Source: CBDCFV01 sp963664625
Lineage (GTDB): Bacteria; Chloroflexota; Dehalococcoidia; Lucifugimonadales; UBA3495
Direction of reading: 5' to 3'
NCBI GenBank assembly: GCA_963664625.1
Contig: OY761541.1
Span: 1,426,001-1,490,000, forward strand
DNA: 64,000 nucleotides
Shown here: positions 52,913-61,839 of the stretch, one piece after another
How the letters are laid out: the number at the start of each line of letters is the position of its first letter
How positions within the stretch are numbered: the first letter of the stretch is position 1
Notes under the pieces: model-generated
What the model was told of the DNA's origin: nothing
Databases searched by the model: none
What the model saw: only the letters and a program-made list of their open reading frames with translations
Made by a program: the position numbers and the translations under genes

Positions 52913-52933
52913 GCTACGTCCTCGTGCCCATAT

Positions 52934-52961
52934 CGTCATTCTCGCGCAGGCGAGAATCCAT
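52934..52961 (+). repeat. Palindromic repeat copy between two subunit genes
   Basis: CGTCATTCTCGCGCAGGCGA followed by GAATCCAT. It lies in the short spacer between the FAD-subunit and [2Fe-2S]-subunit genes, inside a presumed operon. Confidence 0.85.
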
Positions 52962-52970
52962 GAGTGGCGG

Positions 52971-53849
52971 CTACGGGTTGACCGTAGTTGCGGCCAGCGC
53001 CTGTTCCAGCGCGCGGCGGGCCATGACGCCTCCGACGTCCTTGCGGTATTCAGCGGAGGCGTGTATGTCGGATATAGGGTCCAACGCTTGCGAGACTGCT
53101 TCGGCTGCCTGTTGACGAACACCGGCGTCAACCGCACTCCCCTGCAAAATACCCTCGGCGGCCCTCATACGAAGAGGAGTGCCGCCGGCGCCGAAAATGG
53201 TGATCCGCCCCTGCTGACAAACGCCGCTGGCGTCCAGTTGCAGCATGGCGACCGCGCCGACCAGTGCGAAGTCCCCGTCCCTGCGGCATACTTCCTGAAA
53301 GCCCCATTGCCACGACTGGGGAGGGCTGGGAAACCGTACTTGGGTCAGCATTTCCTCGGGTTCCAAGACGGTGGTCAGGTGGGTGACGAAGAAGTCCTCA
53401 GCGTTGACCGCTCTTTCGCTGCCGCGCTTGGAGACGACAAACTCGGCGTCGAGGGTGAGGCTCAAGGCGGGGATTTCGGCGGCCGGGTCGGCGTGGGCCA
53501 AGCTACCGCCTACGGTGCCCCGGTTCCTTATCTGGAAGTGGCCAATGTTGGGGACGGCTTCGGACAGGAGGGGAAACCGCTCCCGCACCAAGCTGGACTG
53601 CTCGATTTGACGCTGCCGGGTGAGGGCCCCGACTGACAACCCGCCGTCCCGCTCCGGCGTTATATGGGTCAGGTCGGCAATGCCGTTGATGTCTATCACA
53701 ACGCCGGGGCGCACCAAGCGCATGTTCATCAAGGGCATCAGGCTTTGGCCGCCGGCCAGTATCTTGGCGTCTTCACCATATTCGGCCAGCAGGTCCAGCG
53801 CCTCGGACCGGGACTGGGGGGAGTGATAGTCAAACTTTGCTGGTTTCAT
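52971..53849 (-). CDS. FAD subunit of a molybdenum hydroxylase
   Basis: 292 aa medium subunit (CoxM-like). The FAD motifs are ILAGGQSLMPLMNMRLVRP (about residues 35-53) and NRGTVGGSLAHADPAAEIP (about 107-125). First gene of the large-subunit operon on the minus strand. ATG 53849. Divergent from the GMC oxidoreductase gene across a 149-base spacer. Confidence 0.93.
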   Translation of the reverse strand: MKPAKFDYHSPQSRSEALDLLAEYGEDAKILAGGQSLMPLMNMRLVRPGVVIDINGIADLTHITPERDGGLSVGALTRQRQIEQSSLVRERFPLLSEAVPNIGHFQIRNRGTVGGSLAHADPAAEIPALSLTLDAEFVVSKRGSERAVNAEDFFVTHLTTVLEPEEMLTQVRFPSPPQSWQWGFQEVCRRDGDFALVGAVAMLQLDASGVCQQGRITIFGAGGTPLRMRAAEGILQGSAVDAGVRQQAAEAVSQALDPISDIHASAEYRKDVGGVMARRALEQALAATTVNP

Positions 53850-53998
53850 TTATTGTTCGTCACAGACCAGGAAGGATAGCAACACCGAGGTCATTGGGAG
53901 TATAACCATCCGGTTGTTAGCCCGCAAGAAATTTGGAACGTATAATCATTTCACATAGGCCACCAAAGGCCAGCCACCAAGCTCCAGGAGGAAAAGCG

Positions 53999-55609
53999 AT
54001 GAAGTACGACACGATTATCGTGGGCGCCGGTTCGGCGGGGGCGATCCTTGCCGCCCGGCTATCTGAATCAGGGAACAGGCCGGTGCTGCTGCTGGAAGCG
54101 GGGCCGGACTATCCTGACTTTGAATACCTTCCCGACGATCTCAAGTACGGCTATGACACCAGCCCAGGGACGCTCACGGTGCGTTCGCCCGGCGGCCATC
54201 CCGTGGCACTGGCCAGCAGCCCCCACAGTTGGCGTTACCAAGCCAGGGCAACCAGCGTTGCCCCGATAATGTCCGTGCCCAGGGGCAAGGTTACCGGCGG
54301 CTCCAGCGCCATCAACATGTCCGCTTTCTTCCGGGGAATACCGGAAGACTTCGACGCTTGGGCATCGCTGGGCAACGACGAGTGGAGCTTCGAGAGGGTG
54401 CTGCCTTACTTCAGGAGGATCGAGACTGACGTAGACCGGCACGGCGACGACCACGGCTCGGAAGGGCCTATTTTCGTTCACCACGCCAAGAAAGAGAGCT
54501 GGCGTCCGGCGCAATGGGCTTTCTTCAATGCCTGCCTTTCCAATGGCTTTACGGAAACGGATGACCACAACAGCCCCTCGTCTCAGGGAGTAGGTCCGTC
54601 GATCACCAATAACCACAACCGCGTTCGTTTCAGCACTTCTCTCGGCTACCTCAGCCAGGGACGGCACCGGCTTAACCTGACCATTCGAGCCAATTGCCAT
54701 GTCCACCGCGTACTGTTCGACGACAACCGGGCAACGGGCGTAGAGGTGGAGAGCGGCGGCGAAACGTTCGTTGTCGAGGGAAACAACATCATCCTCAGCG
54801 CCGGAGCCGTTGGTTCGCCCCAACTGCTCATGCTCTCCGGCGTGGGTCCCGCACGCCACCTGACCGAGCTTGGCATACCCGTCGTGCGGGACCTCCCGGG
54901 GGTTGGGCAGAACCTGAAGGACCATCCCAAGCTGTACGTTACTTGGCGGGTGAAGGAAGGCCATCCGGTAGAGGAAGTCCCGGCCCGCGGCGGCGCCAAT
55001 CTCCGGTTTACCGCGCCCGGGTCGCACTTGCGGAACGACCTGTCGATAAACATGGGGGCGTTCGTAACTCGCCGCGTCAAGGCATCCGAGCTGCCCTTCC
55101 CCGCAGACATCAGCGACGACCTTTCCGACCGGCGGGTGGAGATGATGACCGGCCTGTTGCTGCCCGTCTCGTCGGGTGAACTGCGCCTGACCTCCACTGA
55201 CGCGACGGTGCAGCCGTTCCTGGACTACAACTACTTGGACGATCCGTTCGACCGGGAGCGTCTGCGCGCCGCCGTCAGGATGTGTTTGCAGTTGGCGGAA
55301 AGCAACGAGCTGAAGGGCATCATCGGGGAGCGGTTAGAACCCACGGACGCCGACCTAGCGTCGGACGATGCGCTGGACCGGTGGATGCTGAGAGAGGCCC
55401 ACACTTACTCTCACATTTCCGGCACCTGCAAGATGGGCCCGTCGTCGGACCCGATGGCGGTGGTGGACCAGTATGGGAAGGTCTACGGCATGGAGGGATT
55501 GCGGGTGGCCGATGCCTCCATCATGCCCGACTTAGTGCGGGCGGCCATCAACCCCACGGTGTTGATGATGGGGGAGCGGCTGGCGGACTTTGTGCTGGAG
55601 GGGAGGTAG
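53999..55609 (+). CDS. GMC-family oxidoreductase
   Basis: 536 aa FAD-dependent alcohol/choline/glucose oxidoreductase type. The dinucleotide motif is DTIIVGAGSAGAILAARLSE (residues 4-23), the GMC signature is GKVTGGSSAINMSAFFRG (about 97-114), and the catalytic His/Asn pair is H472 in SHISGTCKMG and N518 in INPTVLMMG. ATG 53999 follows AGGAGG and is favoured over a longer reading from upstream. Could be choline dehydrogenase-like; the substrate is not certain. Confidence 0.93.
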   Translation: MKYDTIIVGAGSAGAILAARLSESGNRPVLLLEAGPDYPDFEYLPDDLKYGYDTSPGTLTVRSPGGHPVALASSPHSWRYQARATSVAPIMSVPRGKVTGGSSAINMSAFFRGIPEDFDAWASLGNDEWSFERVLPYFRRIETDVDRHGDDHGSEGPIFVHHAKKESWRPAQWAFFNACLSNGFTETDDHNSPSSQGVGPSITNNHNRVRFSTSLGYLSQGRHRLNLTIRANCHVHRVLFDDNRATGVEVESGGETFVVEGNNIILSAGAVGSPQLLMLSGVGPARHLTELGIPVVRDLPGVGQNLKDHPKLYVTWRVKEGHPVEEVPARGGANLRFTAPGSHLRNDLSINMGAFVTRRVKASELPFPADISDDLSDRRVEMMTGLLLPVSSGELRLTSTDATVQPFLDYNYLDDPFDRERLRAAVRMCLQLAESNELKGIIGERLEPTDADLASDDALDRWMLREAHTYSHISGTCKMGPSSDPMAVVDQYGKVYGMEGLRVADASIMPDLVRAAINPTVLMMGERLADFVLEGR

Positions 55610-55626
55610 GAAAAGAGGCGTCGCGG

Positions 55627-56397
55627 CTAACCACCCGATTCAAGGCGGCGCAACCGCTCACGGAGACGCTCGATTTCGGCCTCGGCAGCCTCGCTCCTAG
55701 CCTCGGCGGCTTGCCGGGCGGCCCGTTCCGCTTCCCGGTCCGCCGACACCTGACGCCAGTTCTCCAAGTAGGAGCCGGTTGACGGGTCGTAGAGACGGGG
55801 CCAACCCTCGTCCCAGCACAGGCTGAGTTCCAGCACTTCGCTGTATGCCTTGAGGATACAGTCGGGTTCGGTAGTCAGCTCGATTTCCCGGTACGCGCCC
55901 CCCACCAGCCTTCCGCCGTAGAGAGGCTGTCCGTAGTAGCGGCCTCCGCCGGGATCGAACCGCCAGTATTCGGGGACGCCGATGCGGGCATAGATCGCGG
56001 GCTTATCGTTGACGTCGCGGCGGGCCGTGCTTGCAGACGCTACTTCCAATGCCCAATCAGGGGGCTTCCCCGCTTCCCAAGGGAGGTAGAGCCTGCGCGG
56101 GCGGATGGCTTCCGCGTCGACGCCAAAGACCAGGTACAAGTCCGGCGCTATGCGGACGTTGAGGTTGCTTGGGTCATAGCAGATGTTGGTCTCGCGGTCC
56201 AGGAAGACGTTGGGACGACTGCCGAAGTCGGCTACATAGGTGCGGATAAGATTGTGGATTTCATTCAGTTCTTCGTTTTGCTCCATTGCGTCTTCCGGCG
56301 GCTCCGTTACGTCGGGGGCGAAGTCGAGGCTGGCGTAGTCGATTTCGCCCTGCCGCCGGTAGGGAAGCATCGTATTCCTGGAGGTCTTGGTTGTCAT
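55627..56397 (-). CDS. Uma2-family putative endonuclease
   Basis: 256 aa, paralogue of the gene at 1.46-2.26 kb. Aligned elements: MLPYR, IDYASLDF, DRETNICYDPSNLNVRIAPD, PDWALEVASAST, IGVPEYWRFDP. The tail is a different helix rich in Glu/Arg/Ala (AERAARQAAEARSEAAEAEI). The start ATG 56397 is set by comparison with the paralogue; the upstream frame runs into a palindromic repeat. It lies convergent with the GMC gene, 17 bases from its stop. Confidence 0.85.
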   Translation of the reverse strand: MTTKTSRNTMLPYRRQGEIDYASLDFAPDVTEPPEDAMEQNEELNEIHNLIRTYVADFGSRPNVFLDRETNICYDPSNLNVRIAPDLYLVFGVDAEAIRPRRLYLPWEAGKPPDWALEVASASTARRDVNDKPAIYARIGVPEYWRFDPGGGRYYGQPLYGGRLVGGAYREIELTTEPDCILKAYSEVLELSLCWDEGWPRLYDPSTGSYLENWRQVSADREAERAARQAAEARSEAAEAEIERLRERLRRLESGG

Positions 56398-56429
56398 CGC
56401 GGACCTGCTGATTTGCAACCCCCCACTCT

Positions 56430-56452
56430 GTCTTACCCGCGCAGGCGGGTAC
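56430..56452 (+). repeat. Degenerate palindromic repeat copy
   Basis: CTTACCCGCGCAGGCGGGTA followed by CCT. A diverged copy upstream of the Uma2 paralogue. Confidence 0.6.
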
Positions 56453-56625
56453 CTGGGGGCAAGCATTGGGGCGGCGTATTACGAATAGCTGCCGATAGTG
56501 TACCAAATTCCCATTCTTCCAATCGAGACGCCTATCGCCATCCAGGAGTTGAACGCCGTTCTCGACCTCGATGCCGTCGCGCTGTTATCATGTGCGGGCA
56601 GACATCCAACCTTGGGAGAGAGCAA

Positions 56626-57015
56626 ATGTCGGACGATTCAATCCGCTTGAAGGCGATTAACCACATTACCTACAACGTGAAGGACAAGGACAAAGCGCTG
56701 GTCTGGTACGAGGAAATCCTGGGACTGAAACAGATACCCAAGATGGTAGACAGCGAACACCTGTACTGGCTGCAACTGCCCAGCGGCGCCATGGTCCACA
56801 TCATAGAAAACCCCGACGCGCCCTCGGCCCCGTCGCACCATACCGCGTTCGAGGTGGACGACATCGTCCGGGCCAGGGACGCGATCATGGCTAAGGGCGT
56901 CGAGGTGACCGATATCCAGACCCGGCACGACGGCCAGCAGGCCTGCTACCTGAACGACCTGGACGGCAACCGCATCGAGATTTGCACCAAGTCAGGCTTC
57001 GGGGTGCTGGTGTAG
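56626..57015 (+). CDS. VOC-family (glyoxalase/dioxygenase-fold) protein
   Basis: 129 aa, vicinal-oxygen-chelate fold: NHITYNVKDKDKALVWYEEILGL (first beta-alpha-beta), HHTAFEVDDIVRARDAI, and the C-terminal YLNDLDGNRIEICTK with its metal Glu. Metal ligands His, His and Glu are present. Possibly a glyoxalase-, fosfomycin-resistance- or ring-cleavage-type enzyme. ATG 56626 follows GGGAGAG. It is convergent with the enolase-superfamily gene, 3 bases from its stop. Confidence 0.87.
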   Translation: MSDDSIRLKAINHITYNVKDKDKALVWYEEILGLKQIPKMVDSEHLYWLQLPSGAMVHIIENPDAPSAPSHHTAFEVDDIVRARDAIMAKGVEVTDIQTRHDGQQACYLNDLDGNRIEICTKSGFGVLV

Positions 57016-57018
57016 GTA

Positions 57019-58098
57019 TTACCCCCGCAACTTCTCCACCACTTCGTCGTCCAACTCCACGCCCAGCCCGGGACCGTCGGGCACTTGCAGGTAGCCGTCT
57101 TTGACCACCAGCGGCTCCTTCATAATCGGCCACTGGTCCCGGATGGAACAGGGCTCGATATTATATTCCTGGGCGTAGGGGATGTTGGCGTAGGCGGCGC
57201 ACACGTGCAGGTGGGCCACCGTGCTGATGGTGGGCTGGGTGTTGTGCACAGTGATGGGCTTGCCGAAAGCGGAGGCGACCGCGGCGATGCGCTGGAACTC
57301 GGTAAACCCTGGTACTTTGACTATGTCGGGTTGCAGGATGTCCACCCTCCCTTGGATTATCAGGTCGGCGTACTGGGAATGGGTGTAAATCATCTCCCCC
57401 GACGCAATGGGGATGTCCAACGCATCGGCGATGGTTGCCAGTCCCGGCAGGTCGTAGTGGGGCCGGGGTTCCTCGAAGTGGAACACCCCCATGTCCTCCA
57501 GGGCGCGCCCGATGTCCATCGCATGGTGGGTTGAAAACGCGCCGTTTACATCCACCAGTATCTCGATGTCGTCCCCAACGGCGTCCCGCACCGCTTTGAC
57601 GGTGGCCAATGTTTGGTCGGCGGGGTCGTCTATCGCGCCGGGCACCGCACTGTGCAGCTTGTACGCCGAGTAGCCCATATCCACGAATGATGCAGCCCGC
57701 TTCGCTTCCTCCGCCGGGGTCATGTCCCGGCGCATGGAACTGGCGTACATCCGTATCGAGTCCCGCAGCTTGCCGCCCAGCAGCTTGTGGATGGGCATAC
57801 CTAGGGCCTTGCCCTTGATGTCCCACAGAGCGATGTCCAGGCCGGACATGGCGCAATATACCGCTCCCCCCATGTCCGACGCCGATCCGGCGTTGTACAT
57901 GTCCCGCCAGCGGAGTTCGGTGTCCAGCGGGTCCTTGCCCACCAATGCGGTCTTCAAAGGCCCCTCGGCAAGGGCTTTGACCACCTGCGGCAGCCGCCGG
58001 AAGCACTCGCCGATTCCAACTATGCCTTCGTCAGTATAGATTCGAACAAACGGGAACTGGCGGTCCAGCACCAAGCATTCCACGTCGGTAATTTTCAT
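57019..58098 (-). CDS. Mandelate racemase/muconate lactonizing enzyme family protein
   Basis: 359 aa enolase-superfamily enzyme, acting on carboxylate substrates by proton abstraction next to the carboxyl. Metal ligands: ILVDVNGAFS (Asp), FHFEEPRPH (Glu), IASGEMIYTHSQ (Glu). DILQPDIVK and TVHNTQPTIS (catalytic His) follow. The usual Lys-x-Lys motif reads KLH (AYKLHSA), so this is not a canonical K-x-K member. SAR202-like genomes carry large expansions of this family. Start ATG 58098 follows GGAGGT. Substrate unknown. Confidence 0.88.
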   Translation of the reverse strand: MKITDVECLVLDRQFPFVRIYTDEGIVGIGECFRRLPQVVKALAEGPLKTALVGKDPLDTELRWRDMYNAGSASDMGGAVYCAMSGLDIALWDIKGKALGMPIHKLLGGKLRDSIRMYASSMRRDMTPAEEAKRAASFVDMGYSAYKLHSAVPGAIDDPADQTLATVKAVRDAVGDDIEILVDVNGAFSTHHAMDIGRALEDMGVFHFEEPRPHYDLPGLATIADALDIPIASGEMIYTHSQYADLIIQGRVDILQPDIVKVPGFTEFQRIAAVASAFGKPITVHNTQPTISTVAHLHVCAAYANIPYAQEYNIEPCSIRDQWPIMKEPLVVKDGYLQVPDGPGLGVELDDEVVEKLRG

Positions 58099-58196
58099 GG
58101 TGAATACCTCCAAAATGATGTACCTGATCATATAGTATACGTATAATTGACCCGTCAGGCGTCAACGAGCGTAGGACTGGACTAAAGTCGTCTTAG

Positions 58197-59121
58197 AATC
58201 CCTAACAAAAAGAGTTGACGAGCAGGTGGAAGAGGTCTAGATTCTCTCCAAGCCGTGGTTTGCAGCGTACAGGTGCAGCATCGGCAACAGGGCAAGGAGA
58301 GATTGATGGCGAAGCCACTGGTGAGCGATGAACTATGGGAGATGCTCCAACCGCTGCTGCCACCCGCGAAGCCCAGGCGGTTCCGGTACCCCGGACGCCA
58401 GCGGATAGACGACCGGAAGGCCCTGGCCGGCATCCTTTTCGTGCTCAAGAGCGGGATCCCTTGGGAGATGTTGCCCAAGGAGATGGAATGTGGGTCGGGG
58501 ATGACCTGCTGGCGCCGTCTGAAAGAGTGGCATGAAGCCGGAGTGTGGCCGAGTCTCCATGAACTTCTGTTGTCCAAACTGCAAGGGGCTAACGGTCTGG
58601 ACTGGTCCCGGGCTTGTGTGGACAGTGGGTCGGTCCGGGCAGTCGGAGGCGGGGGGAAAAACAGGCCCCAATCCTACGGACCGCCGTAAGCCTGGGAGCA
58701 AGCATCACGTGATCACCGACGCCAATGGGACTCCTCTGGCAGCAATACTGAGTGGAGCCAACCGTCATGACGTGACTCAATTGCTGCCATTGGTGGATGC
58801 GATACCGCCGGTGCGGGGCAAACGTGGCCGTCCGCGCCGCAGACCGGAGCGGCTGTATGCGGACCGGGCTTATGATTCCCGGGAGCATCGGAAATCGTTG
58901 CGTTCGCGCCACATCAGGCCGGTGATCGCCAAACGGGGCGTCGGGCATGGCAGTGGGCTGGGCGTGTACAGGTGGGTTGTCGAGCGAACCCTGGCATGGT
59001 TGCACCAGTTCCGCAGACTGAGGGTGCGCTACGAACGAATAGACGGGATACATGAGGCGTTCCTGTCCATAGGATGTTCACTCATTTGCTTCAGACGCTT
59101 ATCCTCTTTTTGTTAGGGATT
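58197..59121 (+). mobile_element. IS5-family insertion sequence, intact ends
   Basis: 925 bases. The ends are AATCCCTAACAAAAAGAG and its inverse CTCTTTTTGTTAGGGATT, 18-bp perfect inverted repeats. Both sides are flanked by the direct repeat CTTAG (58192-58196 and 59122-59126); the TTAG part agrees with the YTAR 4-bp target of some IS5-family members. The single transposase is made from two frames. The perfect ends and target duplication suggest a recent insertion, between the enolase-superfamily gene and the methyltransferase-fusion gene. Confidence 0.92.
58306..59116 (+). CDS. IS5-family transposase, two overlapping frames
   Basis: The first frame (58306-58689) encodes the N-terminal domain: LVSDELWEMLQPLLPP, RRIDDRKALAGILFVL, and SRACVDSGSVRA with the first catalytic Asp. 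The second, +1-shifted frame continues from about 58652: GSKHHVITDANGTPLAAILS, LYADRAYDSREHRKSL with the second Asp, and VERTLAWLHQFRRLRVRYER with the Glu. The shift occurs at a run GGGGGGAAAAA (58651-58661), a classic slippery site. ORFB ends inside the right inverted repeat. All DDE residues are present, so the element may be active if frameshifting works. ATG 58306 follows AAGGAGA. Confidence 0.9.
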
Positions 59122-59141
59122 CTTAGCAAAACGAGGGAAAC

Positions 59142-60476
59142 ATGACAACAGAGATTGATACTCCCATAGAAGAGCGGATTGCCGGAGTCTTGCGCGAACT
59201 GGGTATTGAGCGGGCCCACTTTGCATCCCGCGGCCTCAACGACTGGCATGGCATGGCCGACAGGTTCCCGGGTATGGTCGCGTCGTTGACTCTCGTATGC
59301 CCCTTGGGGTTCGATTCCTTGGTGTTGACTCCTATCGCCGGGAGGCTATTGGTGTTCAACGGCGACCGGGGAGGAGCGACGGAGACCATCAACCGGAACA
59401 TGGCGGGCCTGCCGTCGGCGTCGATGATGACCCTTGACGACTGCCGCTACGCCGACAATTACACCGACCTTGCCGTACAACGCGGCGGCGACATTGGCGC
59501 GGCGATGCTGGACTTCATGGCCAGGGTGGACGCCGAAAACGCCACGGCTGCCGTGTCTCCCAACGTCCAGGAAGGTGAAGTCGACGGCGTTTATTACAAG
59601 GTCCAGGGTTCCGGGCCGCCCTTGGTGTTGCTGCCCTTGGGCGCCGCCCCTTCCCAATGGGGACCTCTCGTTGAAACCTTCAGCGAACGCTATTGCGTAG
59701 TCACCATGACCGGCCCGGCTCTGGGGATGGTGGCCAGCTTGGAAGGACGGGGGCGCACTGCCGGCTATCTGTCCGCCGTGGGGAGTCTTATCGCCGCAGC
59801 AGAAGTCCAGCCCGGTGAGCGAGTACTGGAAGTCGGTTGCGGCACGGGGGTGCTGTGCCGTTGGCTGGCACGGGAGACGGGCCGCAACAATCCCGTAGTC
59901 GGTATGGACGTTAACCCCTTCTTCCTGCGGGAGGCTGCCGAGATCGCCAAGCGCGAAGGTCTGGAAAACGTGGTGAGTTTCCGGGAGGGGAGCGCCGAAT
60001 CGCTGCCTTTCGAAGACAACAGCTTCGACGTTGTATTCTCCAGCACCGTTATCCAGCGGGTGAACGCCGACCTGATGCTGCCTGAAATGGTGAGAGTCGC
60101 CAAGCCCGGAGGCCGGATAGCGGTCCTGGGCCATGCCCACGACATGAACCGCTGGATAAACCTGCCTCTGAGTCCTGCTCTCAAGGCCAAAATCGAGTCC
60201 CCTCCGTGGGTAGACGATCGGGGTAACCCGCTGGGCTGTGACGACGCTACCCTGTACCAGCGTTTTTCACGGCTGGGGCTGTTCAACATGAAGATGTTCC
60301 CTTTTATAAGCACCTTCTCAGAGGGCATCCGGCTGCAATTCCTGCAGGGCGGCATCCTGCCCAGCCTGACCGCCGCGGAGGCTGCGGAGTGGCGGGCGGC
60401 AGCGGACCAAGCGGAGGCCGACGGCACCTTCTTTATCTCGACGCCCTTCCATTGCGCTGTGGGAACGAGGGGGTAG
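59142..60476 (+). CDS. Fusion of alpha/beta-hydrolase-like segments and class I methyltransferase
   Basis: 444 aa. Residues about 1-135 resemble the end of an alpha/beta hydrolase (GMADRFPGMVASLTLVCPLG, then GGDIGAAMLDFMARV). Residues about 140-215 resemble the beginning of one (VDGVYYKVQGSGPPLVLLPLG, QWGPLVETFSERY, VVTMTGPALG). From 220 on is a complete class I SAM methyltransferase with VLEVGCGTGVLCRW (motif I), SFDVVFSSTVIQRVNADLML and MVRVAKPGGRIAVLG. The hydrolase parts look circularly permuted and lack the nucleophile elbow, so they may be a binding domain. ATG 59142. The IS5 element ends 20 bases upstream and may have displaced its promoter. Confidence 0.8.
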   Translation: MTTEIDTPIEERIAGVLRELGIERAHFASRGLNDWHGMADRFPGMVASLTLVCPLGFDSLVLTPIAGRLLVFNGDRGGATETINRNMAGLPSASMMTLDDCRYADNYTDLAVQRGGDIGAAMLDFMARVDAENATAAVSPNVQEGEVDGVYYKVQGSGPPLVLLPLGAAPSQWGPLVETFSERYCVVTMTGPALGMVASLEGRGRTAGYLSAVGSLIAAAEVQPGERVLEVGCGTGVLCRWLARETGRNNPVVGMDVNPFFLREAAEIAKREGLENVVSFREGSAESLPFEDNSFDVVFSSTVIQRVNADLMLPEMVRVAKPGGRIAVLGHAHDMNRWINLPLSPALKAKIESPPWVDDRGNPLGCDDATLYQRFSRLGLFNMKMFPFISTFSEGIRLQFLQGGILPSLTAAEAAEWRAAADQAEADGTFFISTPFHCAVGTRG

Positions 60477-60595
60477 GTATGGAGTGGTTCTACGACAATG
60501 CGGCGAAGCCCATGTAGGAGACGGGGAATTTATTGGGAATGTAAAACATTAGTGGGCACGGACATGGCTGTAGCCGATGATTAAGGGAGGCAGGA

Positions 60596-60844
60596 ATGAC
60601 TACATTGGATGAAAACATCACGGTCTATGACAAGATGCGGGATTACCTTGAGGCAGAATTGTTTGGGAAGTGGGTAATCTTCTACGACGAGGAATTGGCA
60701 GGAAGCTATGATGATTTCGAGGATGCCGCAATTGACGCGATAAAGCGGTTTGGCCGCGGCCCGTATCTGATCAGGGAGGTAGGAAAAGGACCGTTACAGT
60801 TGCCCCCCAGGCTTCGTTATCAGATACCCCATGCCGACGACTGA
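60596..60844 (+). CDS. Small protein paired with a retropepsin-like protease
   Basis: 82 aa, resembling DUF5678: YDKMRDYLEAELFGKWVIFY, then DEELAGSYDDFEDAAIDAIKRFG and YLIREVGKGPL. These small proteins are known mainly from genomes with many accessory genes and often precede retropepsin-like genes. ATG 60596 follows GGGAGG. The next gene overlaps by 14 bases. Confidence 0.7.
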   Translation: MTTLDENITVYDKMRDYLEAELFGKWVIFYDEELAGSYDDFEDAAIDAIKRFGRGPYLIREVGKGPLQLPPRLRYQIPHADD

Positions 60845-61271
60845 TTGCGGATTTAGTGATGGGGAAGAGTTAGGTCTCTACGGACCCACTTTAGCGGTAG
60901 AGATTGGCTTTGACTCCAACTACCAGACCGGAGCAGGCAATCGGCCTGTCCTTCAGTCCGGCTTTCTGCCGGCTTTGGTGGACACGGGCGCGGTAGATAG
61001 TTGCATAGATTCGGCGCTGGCTGCGGCCTTGCAACTGCCGATAGTGGACCGACAGCAAATCTCTGGAGTTGGCGGTGCAACGGAAGTCAATGTTCACTTG
61101 GCCCAAATATACATCCCCGAATTGCAACCTGTAATCCACGGGGCTTTCTCGGCTGTACACCTAACGGCAGGCGGTCAACCGCATTACGCACTGATTGGCA
61201 GAACTTTCCTGCGCAATTACACCATGACCTATTACGGGCGGAACGGTGCCGTAACCCTCAGTAACGACTAA
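60831..61271 (+). CDS. Retropepsin-like aspartic protease
   Basis: 146 aa, clan AA. The catalytic loop is FLPALVDTGAVDSCIDSALA (about residues 45-64) and the second element is HYALIGRTFLRNYTM (about 118-132). It should act as a homodimer. It overlaps the DUF5678-like gene by 14 bases, in the same arrangement as the pair at 19.76-20.38 kb, though the proteases are only distantly alike. Substrate unknown. Confidence 0.8.
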   Translation: MPTTDCGFSDGEELGLYGPTLAVEIGFDSNYQTGAGNRPVLQSGFLPALVDTGAVDSCIDSALAAALQLPIVDRQQISGVGGATEVNVHLAQIYIPELQPVIHGAFSAVHLTAGGQPHYALIGRTFLRNYTMTYYGRNGAVTLSND

Positions 61272-61273
61272 CG

Positions 61274-61351
61274 TTAATACGCTCTGTGTACTTCGGTCTC
61301 GTCAACCGTTAAGACTTCGCCGCGCCATATTACGCATTTGCCGTTTACCGT
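61274..61351 (-). pseudogene. 3' remnant of an amidohydrolase gene
   Basis: On the minus strand it reads TVNGKCVIWRGEVLTVDETE, then VHRAY and stop. This matches the C-terminal MVDGKWVMRDGKILTVDEAD of the intact amidohydrolase at 62.3-63.7 kb. No upstream amidohydrolase sequence remains: the PaREP1/HEPN gene sits directly against it. The PaREP1 genes therefore seem to have replaced or interrupted a second amidohydrolase gene. Confidence 0.55.
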
Positions 61352-61734
61352 CAACCCTCGGCCCATCGCTCTGCTTCTTGAATATAGTCCGCAACCCGAC
61401 GGATTTGCGATGTCACCGTGGGCAGCGAATCCAGCTTCCCGTCATAAAAATACGTGCCGTGCAATAAGCCTTGATAAACGAAATATGCGTCAGCCAAGGC
61501 TCTCAGCCGGAAATCGTCATCCGCCAAACCAGTCAACCCATGAGTCACTTGAGGAGACCGTTCGGGGCGGGCGTCCGTTCGAGCCAACACTAATGCCGCG
61601 GTAGCTCCATTTACCGCGCACCAAGCCTTTTCCGCGGCGTCTCGCAAGTCTCCTTCTTCCGCAACCTTCAAGGCGGATTGATGCAAATCTCTGGCGTCGT
61701 TAAAAAGGGCCTGTACATCGGGGGCCAGAACCAT
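61351..61734 (-). CDS. PaREP1/HEPN-like protein, tandem copy 1
   Basis: 127 aa. Helical: VLAPDVQALFNDARDLHQSALKVAEEGDLRDAAEKAWCAVNGAT, then DDFRLRALADAYFVYQGLLHGTYFYDG and a closing RRVADYIQEAERWAEG. The same length as, and nearly colinear with, the gene at 61840-62223; the upstream spacers are also alike, so the unit is a tandem duplication of about 480 bases. Start at ATG 61734 by comparison. HEPN-type proteins are often RNases or antitoxin-linked, but no MNT partner is adjacent. Confidence 0.8.
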   Translation of the reverse strand: MVLAPDVQALFNDARDLHQSALKVAEEGDLRDAAEKAWCAVNGATAALVLARTDARPERSPQVTHGLTGLADDDFRLRALADAYFVYQGLLHGTYFYDGKLDSLPTVTSQIRRVADYIQEAERWAEG

Positions 61735-61839
61735 TTTGTCTCTTATCACTCCTGACGAGGTCATACCAATTATGCTTGCTACACCCTCAGTCTCAACCTC
61801 CAGCCGATACTGGCCACTAACCGGTTGGTGCCGATGCCG

